NCBI GenBank assembly: GCA_002424575.1
Contig: DIKN01000075.1
Location: 1 to 5,091 of the forward strand
Origin: Acholeplasmataceae bacterium UBA5617
GTDB taxonomy: Bacteria; Bacillota_I; Bacilli_A; Acholeplasmatales; Acholeplasmataceae
Direction of reading: 5' to 3'
Length of the DNA stretch: 5,091 nt
In this document: in pieces, positions 1 to 5,091 of the stretch
Numbering within the stretch: position 1 is the first letter of the stretch
Layout: each line of letters starts with the position of its first letter
Program-made: the position numbers and the translations under genes
The notes under the pieces: generated by a model
What the model was told of the DNA's origin: nothing
Databases searched by the model: none
What the model saw: only the letters and a program-made list of their open reading frames with translations

Positions 1-23
1 AAGACCCTTTTGTCTACAGACTG

Positions 24-57
24 AGAATGCGTTCATAGAGCGCATTCTTCTTTTTTT
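24..57 (+). terminator. Intrinsic terminator oriented for plus-strand transcription
   Basis: An 8-bp stem (AGAATGCG at 24-31 pairing with CGCATTCT at 41-48) with a 9-nt loop is followed by a T-rich run (TTCTTTTTTT, 48-57). The T-tract lies on the plus strand, so the signal is built to stop rightward transcription arriving from left of the window. The beta-glucosidase stop codon (58-56) abuts the T-tract. For leftward transcription the same stem has no T-run after it, so it would be a weak terminator at best for that gene. A plus-strand gene ending just before the stem is plausible: one frame gives a TGA at 22-24 immediately before it. Confidence 0.75.
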
Positions 58-1372
58 AAACTTTTCGTGTTTGAATGACTTTTGCGTAATACTTACCACT
101 ATCTTTGATGGTTCTCTTTTGGGTTTCATAATCGACACGGATGATACCAAACCGCTTGGAGTAACCAAGTCCCCATTCAAAGTTATCGAGAAGTGACCAT
201 GCATAGTAACGTGTGATGTTGCATCCATGCTTGATTGCATCACATACAGCTTGAAGATGACCTTTAAAGTATTGAACCCGATCCTCGTCATAAACTCGAT
301 CATGAGTTACTTTGTCATCAGAGAAAGCTGCCCCATTTTCGGTGATCATGACTTCGATGTTATCATATTTCTCTTGAATGTCCATCAACAAATCATAAAG
401 AGATCGTGGACATACTTCCCATCCCATTTCAGTGTAAGTTGCTTCTGGATGTCTCACATCATGGCTATAAAATAGTTTATTAAAGGGATCATAAGCTTGA
501 ATACCTCGGGTATACATGTTAATCCCTAAGAAATCCATACGATTCTGTTTGATCAGTGTCATCTCTTTGTTTGTTCGTTTAAAGGTATGTCCTGCTTTTT
601 CATAGAGATCGATCATATCTTTGGGATATTTGCCCTTGAGCACGGGATCGAGAAAGAAACGATTGACAAAGCCTTCGATGTTGCGCGCAGCAAATCCATC
701 CATCGGATCAAAGGTTTTAGCATATTGTTTTCCCAAATTCAAGACGATACCGATTTTGCCATGTCCATGAGGATGCTGACGATAAAGCTGAACAGCTTTT
801 GCATGGGCAATCATCATATGATGAGCGATTTGAAGTTGTTCAGAAAAAGGACGATCGTTTAAAAAAGCGGTGCACCATGGCTCATTATGGGTAAACCAGA
901 TGTTGATGCGATCACCATACAGATCGAATAATGTTTTCGCATAATTTAAATAATGATCGATGGTGATTGGTTTAAACCATCCCCCTTGATTTTCGTAAAC
1001 AAGAGGTAAATCACCGTGCCATAAAGTCACGACAGGTTCAATACTTTCTTCGATGAGACGGTTGATTAAACGGTTATAAAAAGCGACACCTTTTGGATTG
1101 AGAGTACCATGACCATTGGGATAGATACGCACCCATGAAATCGAAAAACGATAGCTCATTAAGCCCAATGTTTTCATCAGTTGGATATCTTCTTCATAGC
1201 GATGATAATGGTCGCATGCAACATCACCAACATCAGCAGTTGGTCTTCCATGTTCATCGCGGTTGATGACATCCCACATCGTTAAACCGCGCCCATCTTC
1301 TTGTGCTGCACCTTCAATTTGATATGCCGATGTTGCGGCACCAAAAATAAAACCCTTTGGAAAAATGGCCAT
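56..1372 (-). CDS. Beta-glucosidase, glycoside hydrolase family 1
   Basis: This is a 438-residue retaining GH1 beta-glycosidase, predicted to hydrolyse terminal beta-linked glucose or related sugars from oligosaccharides or glycosides in the cytoplasm; it has no signal peptide or membrane segment. The N-terminal family signature (GFIFGAATSAYQIEG) is at residues 7-21. The acid/base is Glu164 in THNEPW (161-166) and the nucleophile is Glu345 in ITENG (343-347). Sugar-binding residues Gln18, His119, Asn163, Tyr287, Trp392, Glu399 and Trp400 are in place. Glu399-Trp400, rather than the serine-containing motif of 6-phospho-beta-glucosidases, points to unphosphorylated substrates. Two oddities: the usual His-Trp-Asp is His-Gly-Asp (119-121), and the loop after NEPW lacks the usual G-x-HAPG segment and is about nine residues short. 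The start ATG (1372) has GAGGA seven bases upstream. It is a single-gene unit with its own promoter. Family assignment is certain; substrate is inferred. Confidence 0.95.
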   Translation of the reverse strand: MAIFPKGFIFGAATSAYQIEGAAQEDGRGLTMWDVINRDEHGRPTADVGDVACDHYHRYEEDIQLMKTLGLMSYRFSISWVRIYPNGHGTLNPKGVAFYNRLINRLIEESIEPVVTLWHGDLPLVYENQGGWFKPITIDHYLNYAKTLFDLYGDRINIWFTHNEPWCTAFLNDRPFSEQLQIAHHMMIAHAKAVQLYRQHPHGHGKIGIVLNLGKQYAKTFDPMDGFAARNIEGFVNRFFLDPVLKGKYPKDMIDLYEKAGHTFKRTNKEMTLIKQNRMDFLGINMYTRGIQAYDPFNKLFYSHDVRHPEATYTEMGWEVCPRSLYDLLMDIQEKYDNIEVMITENGAAFSDDKVTHDRVYDEDRVQYFKGHLQAVCDAIKHGCNITRYYAWSLLDNFEWGLGYSKRFGIIRVDYETQKRTIKDSGKYYAKVIQTRKV

Positions 1373-1397
1373 GGGTTCATCCTCGCTTTCTCTCTAC

Positions 1398-1413
1398 TCT
1401 CATTATAACGAGA
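1398..1413. promoter_or_regulatory. Candidate operator over the -10 box of the beta-glucosidase promoter
   Basis: On the minus strand the 16 bases read TCTCGTTATAATGAGA. Seven of the eight arm positions are complementary, and the palindrome is centred exactly on the TATAAT box. A repressor bound here would block RNA polymerase, as is common for sugar-utilisation genes controlled by LacI- or GntR-type regulators. No regulator gene is visible nearby, so the role is inferred from symmetry and position only. AT-rich -10 regions can look palindromic by chance. Confidence 0.35.
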
Positions 1414-1430
1414 ATAACACGAACTTACAA
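1402..1430 (-). promoter_or_regulatory. Sigma-A-type promoter of the beta-glucosidase gene
   Basis: On the minus strand a -35 box TTGTAA (1430-1425, four of six matches to TTGACA) is separated by exactly 17 bp from a perfect -10 box TATAAT (1407-1402). Transcription would begin near 1395, giving a leader of about 22 nt that contains the GAGGA ribosome site (1384-1380). The promoter follows the terminator of the upstream gene directly, so the beta-glucosidase is probably transcribed separately from the phosphatase gene. Confidence 0.8.
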
Positions 1431-1431
1431 C

Positions 1432-1454
1432 AAAAAAAAGACTCCGAAGAGTCT
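1432..1454 (-). terminator. Intrinsic terminator of the cupin-phosphatase unit, with a UUCG tetraloop
   Basis: On the minus strand a 6-bp stem (AGACTC pairing with GAGTCT, 1454-1449 and 1444-1439) closes a TTCG loop with a C-G closing pair, the very stable cUUCGg tetraloop. It is followed by a run of eight T (1439-1432). The stem begins within the TAG stop codon of the upstream phosphatase gene (1455-1453), so the terminator overlaps the end of the coding sequence. It separates that gene from the beta-glucosidase promoter, whose -35 box starts two bases further on. Confidence 0.9.
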
Positions 1455-2964
1455 ATGGTTTTTGATGGAGAACGACATATGTATTTAATTCACCTACGCG
1501 GTTAAACGTGATGACTCGTGCCCCTTTAGGAAAGCCTGCAACACCATAATCATAATGACCGCTTATGCGCCCATATGCAAGTAAAATACCGTCTTTGTTA
1601 TACACAAAATCATTGTAATGATCGTGACCAAAAAACATGCCTTTGGCTTGTTTGGTTTGTTTAGCAACCGCAAAGAAGCCAGTATTTATCCCTTGTATCG
1701 AGGGTTTTTCACCGTAATGACCTTGATGAAGGTGATCATCAGGTGTCGTTTCATTCACCTCACATGGAGGGATGTGATAAAAAATAAGATGAGGGAGTGG
1801 ATGCGTTTCTTTAAGTTGATACCACGCCAATTGTTCAGGTGAAAAAACACCGTATCCCCATGTCTTTTTTCCTTCAATCATAAAATAATCATCGATATGC
1901 GAATCCATGAAAACAAGATGACCTACGGGTACTTCGTGATCGATCAGTGTCATCACAAAGTTAGAATAACCTAGGTGTTGTGGTCCTTGATCAAATGACA
2001 GATAAGATGATTCTTGAATCGCATCAATCAAAAGTTGATAGGTCGATCCTTCTGTGTCGTGGTTCCCAAAAACAAAGGTATACGGGATCTTATGGGAATC
2101 CATAAAGTCACCGAGTTGACGATAGAGCATCACGCTCTCGCTAGACATCGTTTGGTCACCTGTTAACGCAATAAAATCTGGTTTTTCTTGATGGATGATG
2201 GTTGACATCAGTTGATATGTTTTCTCATCTTTTTCATCGTTCATAAGATGTAAATCCGTAAACTGAATAATCTTTAAATCGCGATCTTTAGGCATTGTGA
2301 TCAAGAGTTTTTCTTGACGATAAATGATCGTCTCCACTTCTTTTGTTGTGTAGGCGACATGATGATACAACTGCAAAATATCGGATGGTTTTGAGCGTTC
2401 ATGATCCATCAAAATCGAATAGACTCCTGCTTGTTTTGCTGCTAGAGCATCCGATTTTTGATCACCCACCATGATGATTTCATGAGGTTTGCAGTCAAAC
2501 ACTTTCATAAACTGCAATAAACCATCTGGATTTGGTTTGGGCTTTTCAACATCATCAAAAGCTAAAATATGGTCAAAAAAATGGTCGATATGAAGAATCT
2601 TTAGCTCATCGACTGCGATAGATCGCATCTCTGAGGTAAACAACCCTAAACGATAACCCCGTTTTTTTAACGATGCTAACATCGCATAAACACCTGGATA
2701 AATCATTAAATATTGATGTTTAAGTTCTTGATGTAAACTCAATATAGCATCAAAATGATGCTGATAGAAAGATCCATATAATAGGTTTAAAACTTCAGGA
2801 TAAGATAATGCTAAAACATCGTTGACATTCAATGTTTTAAAAGGAATGAGTGGTTGAAATTGATCCGTCAGTCTTTCGTAGATTTTAAGGACAAGTTCAT
2901 CGCTGTTGATCAGTGTTCCATCCATATCAAAGATGATGGCTTGATAATGAAAATCATGTTTCAT
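1453..2964 (-). CDS. Fused HAD-family hydrolase and Dcr2-like metallophosphoesterase
   Basis: This 503-residue soluble protein joins two unrelated phosphatase domains. Residues 8 to about 200 are a HAD hydrolase of the phosphoglycolate phosphatase/beta-phosphoglucomutase type: motif I DMDGT with Asp13 and Asp15, an alpha-helical cap after it, motif II Thr110-Ser111, motif III lysine (Lys141 or Lys143 in EKPKPNP), motif IV GDQKSD with Asp168 and Asp172. After a linker, residues 229-503 are a calcineurin-like metallophosphoesterase: Asp237 and His239 (DLH), Asp270 (GD), Asn301-His302 (GNHD), His397, and His447/His449 (GHDH). All metal ligands are present. The Trp-x-x-Gly-Val-Phe-x-x-x-Gln block and the long insert after His397 resemble the yeast Dcr2 branch. 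The ATG at 2964 is preferred: it begins just before the HAD fold, seven bases after the cupin stop, although its ribosome site (AGAAGGA, 2987-2981) is distant. A TTG at 2997 would add 11 residues and overlap the cupin gene. Substrates are unknown. Confidence 0.9.
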   Translation of the reverse strand: MKHDFHYQAIIFDMDGTLINSDELVLKIYERLTDQFQPLIPFKTLNVNDVLALSYPEVLNLLYGSFYQHHFDAILSLHQELKHQYLMIYPGVYAMLASLKKRGYRLGLFTSEMRSIAVDELKILHIDHFFDHILAFDDVEKPKPNPDGLLQFMKVFDCKPHEIIMVGDQKSDALAAKQAGVYSILMDHERSKPSDILQLYHHVAYTTKEVETIIYRQEKLLITMPKDRDLKIIQFTDLHLMNDEKDEKTYQLMSTIIHQEKPDFIALTGDQTMSSESVMLYRQLGDFMDSHKIPYTFVFGNHDTEGSTYQLLIDAIQESSYLSFDQGPQHLGYSNFVMTLIDHEVPVGHLVFMDSHIDDYFMIEGKKTWGYGVFSPEQLAWYQLKETHPLPHLIFYHIPPCEVNETTPDDHLHQGHYGEKPSIQGINTGFFAVAKQTKQAKGMFFGHDHYNDFVYNKDGILLAYGRISGHYDYGVAGFPKGARVITFNRVGELNTYVVLHQKP

Positions 2965-2971
2965 AGACGAA

Positions 2972-3316
2972 TCACTTATGTCCTTCTTCAGGGACAATGC
3001 ATATAAATTTAAATGTGGTTCGTCCTATGTTTTTAAATTGATGTAAGGTGTTTCCAGGAATATAAGCATAACTCCCTGATGTAACGTGTTCAACTTTGCC
3101 GTCTAAAAACAATTCGCCATCACCTTCAAGTATATAATTGATGTGTGGCCATGGATGTTGATGCTTAGGTGTATACCCCTCAACACCAACTTCTAAAACG
3201 CGAAATACATAGCCGTTCCATCCCTCTTGGGGTCCAACGAGTGCTTTGATGGAAGCATGTTTCACCTCTGGGCTATTCAGTTCTCTTTTTTGTATGTTGT
3301 CGATATGTCCAATCAT
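2972..3316 (-). CDS. Small Mn-type cupin, TM1459-like
   Basis: This is a single-domain cupin of 114 residues, a small beta-barrel metal protein likely acting in the cytoplasm. Cupin motif 1 is HQHPWPHINYILEG (52-65) and motif 2 is GSYAYIPGNTLHQFKN (81-96). The four predicted metal ligands are His52, His54, His58 and His92. The usual motif-1 glutamate is absent and Ile59 stands in its place. From memory, the manganese cupin TM1459 of Thermotoga maritima has the same length and the same four histidine positions, and Phe104 and Cys106 near its metal also correspond here. TM1459 can cleave alkenes in vitro with peroxides, but its biological substrate is not established, so no reaction is assigned. 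The start ATG has an excellent AAAGGAGG (3332-3325) eight bases upstream. The TGA stop precedes the phosphatase ATG by seven bases, so the two genes are very probably co-transcribed. Confidence 0.93.
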   Translation of the reverse strand: MIGHIDNIQKRELNSPEVKHASIKALVGPQEGWNGYVFRVLEVGVEGYTPKHQHPWPHINYILEGDGELFLDGKVEHVTSGSYAYIPGNTLHQFKNIGRTTFKFICIVPEEGHK

Positions 3317-3349
3317 GCTTTTATCCTCCTTTATGACTCATGTAATTCC

Positions 3350-3360
3350 ATGATATCATA
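3350..3360 (-). promoter_or_regulatory. Weak candidate -10 box and palindrome upstream of the cupin gene
   Basis: After the preceding terminator, only about 70 bp remain before the cupin start, so a promoter is expected here. On the minus strand TATGAT (3360-3355) matches five of six -10 positions, but the hexamer 17 bp upstream (AGAAAT) is a poor -35 box. A perfect 10-bp palindrome, ATGATATCAT (3350-3359), overlaps it and could be an operator or simply AT-rich chance symmetry. The rest of the 3317-3387 interval holds only the strong AAAGGAGG ribosome site. Confidence 0.3.
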
Positions 3361-3387
3361 TTTTGTTGTTGTCTTTTATTTCTGCAC

Positions 3388-3416
3388 AAAAAAATGCCAA
3401 CCTATAAGGTTGACAT
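3388..3416 (-). terminator. Intrinsic terminator after the antiporter-like operon
   Basis: On the minus strand a stem TGTCAACCT (3415-3407) pairs with AGGTTGGCA (3403-3395), nine pairs with one G-T wobble, and can extend by one A-T pair to 3416. The loop is TAT, and a run of seven T follows (3394-3388). It lies about 65 bases beyond the stop codon of the small membrane protein and ends the upstream unit. The 3417-3480 stretch before it also holds a loose 6-bp inverted repeat (CACATG at 3438, CATGTG at 3460) with a 16-nt spacer, which may fold in the 3' end of the transcript. Confidence 0.9.
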
Positions 3417-3480
3417 GCGTCTAAAGAAATGATGTAACACATGTAAAATTCTAAATGATCATGTGGATTCTTCGTTATTC

Positions 3481-4008
3481 CTACGGTTTTTCGGAAAGCG
3501 GATAAGATTGGATGTAACATGAATCATCCGATGTTGTCCCGCATACATGAAGAATGAGCATATCATCAATCACATCATACGTACAGGAAACATCGGATCC
3601 TGTGTAGCATATTGCTATTTTTCGACTGACCCATGGATTCATTTTTTGATAAATAGTCTTGGTCCCACCACGTAAAAAGTAGTCTTCTTCCACTAAAAAA
3701 ATATAGCCTGACTTTTCTTCAATAACGGTCGATCTTGCATCCCAAAGGATGGTATACACCATCATCATGAAGCCAATAAGAGCGACAGCTGTTAGAAGAA
3801 ATTTAATCAGATAACCCTCCGAAAAGAACATGAAAAACAGATACGATGATAACCCGAATAATCCAAAGATGAACCACCCAACACGAAAAGGCATGAAGGA
3901 TGAAAACGTGTAAATGTACCCTAGCGAGTTCAAAATGACATGACCAATCCATGCCATAAAAAAGAGAACTGCAAGTATAAAAAAGACGATATCAATGCTT
4001 TTCCTCAT
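3481..4008 (-). CDS. Hypothetical membrane protein, three helices and a C-terminal soluble domain
   Basis: This 175-residue protein is one I do not recognise. Hydrophobic segments at about 6-27, 43-63 and 67-89 predict three membrane helices. The N-terminal MRK fits a cytoplasmic N-terminus, which would place the roughly 85-residue C-terminal domain (90-175) outside the membrane. That domain contains four cysteines (134, 142, 156, 164) and no catalytic motif I can identify; it looks beta-rich. If external, the cysteines could form two disulfides. The start ATG is preceded by AGGGGGGA (4020-4013) with five bases of spacing. The gene begins 21 bp after the stop of the antiporter-like subunit, so co-transcription is likely, and a terminator lies downstream. 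A partner or regulatory role with that transporter is only a guess from position. It could equally be an unrelated member of the many small uncharacterised membrane proteins of Bacillota. Confidence 0.85.
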   Translation of the reverse strand: MRKSIDIVFFILAVLFFMAWIGHVILNSLGYIYTFSSFMPFRVGWFIFGLFGLSSYLFFMFFSEGYLIKFLLTAVALIGFMMMVYTILWDARSTVIEEKSGYIFLVEEDYFLRGGTKTIYQKMNPWVSRKIAICYTGSDVSCTYDVIDDMLILHVCGTTSDDSCYIQSYPLSEKP

Positions 4009-4029
4009 GAAATCCCCCCTAATCCAAAG

Positions 4030-5091
4030 TTACATAAGGACCACAAAACCGATCAAGATGATATAGGCTAAATATAAAAAATTCGCATGTTCAAAGGTCA
4101 TAGAAAAACCTCTGATCTTTTGGATAAAGACAAAATCTTTATGAATAACATAGTGATAAAACAAATATCCAACACCGACATAAATGATGTAATCAACAAA
4201 TGACATGATATCCCATAAATGAACGTATGATAAATCCATGCCATAGAGTTTTCCTAAAGGCAAGTAGAGAATGCCAATCGCTAAACACATGAATGCTAAG
4301 ATACTCATTCCAACATGTTGTTTGATATTGCGTCTGACACGAAGAGATTGTTTGGGTCCAAACAAAATGGTTGAAAATTTAATAAATGAGGTGACTGTAC
4401 CTATATTGATCAGTGTAAAGAGCACCATCTTCACAAGATCAGCCTTAAAGGCATATTTAATGAGTGATTTGGAAACAAACCCATTGAAAAACGGAGCTCC
4501 ACTGATGGAAAGCATACCTACCACAAGTAAAATACCTGTCCATGGCATCGTCTTCATGACACCACGAATTTCATAGACTTTTTTGGTGTTATAGACTTTG
4601 ATGACCACACCAGCACCCATGAAAAGTAAGGATTTAAAAAGTGCATGATTAAAGATATGCATAAAGCCACCAAAGAAGGATAAACCTGTGATTGCTGATA
4701 ATCCCATCAACATGATACCCACTTGAGAAACCGTATGATAGGCAAGGATTTGCTTCAAATCTTTTTGTGAAAGCGCAAAGATTACACCGATTATCGCGGT
4801 GGTTGTTCCTATCCAAAAGAGCATCTCTTCGGTTCCGTAGTTTGCGTTTTGAAACATCTGATGATTGATTCTAATCAACATATAGAGTGCACCTTTTACG
4901 ACTAACCCTGATAATAAAGCTGAAATGGTGGATTGTGCAACGCCATGGGCTTTGGGTAACCAGGTGAAAAGAGGGAAAAGTGCAGCTTTCACGCTGATCC
5001 CAGACAGCATCAAAACATAAGCAAGTTTGATGGTCATGGTATCACTGTGTTCAGCCATCATGTTCATCACCATTTGAATGTTGATGTTACC
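4030..5091 (-). CDS. Proton/cation-translocating membrane subunit (NuoL/NuoM/MrpD family), N-terminus outside window
   Basis: This is the C-terminal part, 353 codons visible, of an integral membrane subunit of the family shared by complex I (NuoL/M/N), Mrp antiporters (MrpD) and membrane-bound hydrogenases. These subunits move H+ or Na+ across the membrane. The frame stays open to the window edge, and residues before the first internal ATG at 5073 (GNINIQ) fit the family pattern before the conserved helix, so the ATG is internal and roughly 150-200 residues are missing. Counting from that Met, the key features are Lys29 in VKAALFPLFTWLPKAHG, Lys60 in SGLVVKGALY, YHTVSQVG at 112-119, His143 and Lys147 in NHALFKSLLF, and ISGAPFFNGFVSK at 190-202. 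About ten helices are visible. Which complex it belongs to cannot be decided here: no other subunit lies downstream, and the decisive neighbours would be upstream, past 5091. Confidence 0.92.
   Translation of the reverse strand, partial: GNINIQMVMNMMAEHSDTMTIKLAYVLMLSGISVKAALFPLFTWLPKAHGVAQSTISALLSGLVVKGALYMLIRINHQMFQNANYGTEEMLFWIGTTTAIIGVIFALSQKDLKQILAYHTVSQVGIMLMGLSAITGLSFFGGFMHIFNHALFKSLLFMGAGVVIKVYNTKKVYEIRGVMKTMPWTGILLVVGMLSISGAPFFNGFVSKSLIKYAFKADLVKMVLFTLINIGTVTSFIKFSTILFGPKQSLRVRRNIKQHVGMSILAFMCLAIGILYLPLGKLYGMDLSYVHLWDIMSFVDYIIYVGVGYLFYHYVIHKDFVFIQKIRGFSMTFEHANFLYLAYIILIGFVVLM

Noticed and set aside
227..475. Plus-strand open frame of 82 codons
   Set aside because: It lies wholly antisense to the well-supported beta-glucosidase, has no ribosome site and no recognisable domain.
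587..862. Plus-strand open frame of 91 codons
   Set aside because: Antisense shadow of the beta-glucosidase; composition follows the opposite strand and there is no family motif.
56..1372. 6-phospho-beta-glucosidase assignment for the GH1 enzyme
   Set aside because: The position that is serine in the phospho-specific enzymes is Glu399 followed by Trp400, and no PTS gene is adjacent.
1618..1842. Plus-strand open frame of 74 codons
   Set aside because: Antisense to the metallophosphoesterase domain, whose catalytic motifs are all on the minus strand.
3227..3424. Plus-strand open frame running from the cupin start into the intergenic region
   Set aside because: It crosses the cupin ribosome site and the terminator hairpin, and has no upstream ribosome site or domain.
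3417..3480. Possible small RNA or riboswitch between the small membrane protein and its terminator
   Set aside because: Only a loose 6-bp inverted repeat with a 16-nt spacer is present; it reads better as the 3' untranslated end of the operon.
4271..4576. Plus-strand open frame of 101 codons
   Set aside because: Antisense to the membrane subunit; no supporting signals.
4030..5073. ATG at 5073 as the true start of the membrane subunit
   Set aside because: The frame stays open to the window edge, no ribosome site precedes that ATG, and the protein would begin in the middle of the conserved transporter domain.

Overview
The window is about 5.1 kb of low-to-moderate GC DNA (roughly 40% by eye). 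Every convincing gene lies on the minus strand, so the transcriptional order runs from high to low coordinates. The protein families, the strong AGGAGG-type ribosome sites and the short gene spacing suggest a Bacillota- or Mollicutes-related (Mycoplasmatota/Acholeplasma/Izemoplasma-like) bacterium. TGA serves as a stop codon (end of the cupin gene) and tryptophan is encoded by TGG, so the standard-type code applies and a Mycoplasma code-4 organism is unlikely. This assignment is inference; no marker gene is present.

The window reads as three transcription units. Unit A (5091 to 3481) holds the C-terminal part of a NuoL/NuoM/MrpD-type proton- or cation-translocating membrane subunit, cut by the window edge. 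It is followed 21 bp later by a small three-helix membrane protein of unknown function. A strong intrinsic terminator (3388-3416) closes the unit.

Unit B (3316 to 1453) holds a small cupin whose four histidine ligands match the Mn-binding cupin TM1459 in position. Directly after it comes an unusual two-domain phosphatase: an N-terminal HAD hydrolase fused to a C-terminal Dcr2-like calcineurin metallophosphoesterase. A terminator hairpin with a UUCG tetraloop (1432-1454) ends this unit and overlaps the stop codon.

Unit C (1372 to 56) is a single family GH1 beta-glucosidase. It has its own well-formed promoter (TTGTAA, 17 bp, TATAAT), and a near-palindrome over the -10 box is a candidate operator. 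At the left edge a hairpin plus T-tract is oriented for plus-strand transcription, which suggests that a convergent gene ends just outside the window.

There is no tRNA, rRNA, CRISPR array, transposase or phage gene here. The most distinctive items are the HAD-metallophosphoesterase fusion, the altered active-site surroundings of the GH1 enzyme, and the orphan-looking antiporter-like subunit paired with a cysteine-containing membrane protein. I found no clearly new multi-gene system; the cupin plus dual-phosphatase pair is the best candidate for an undescribed small pathway.
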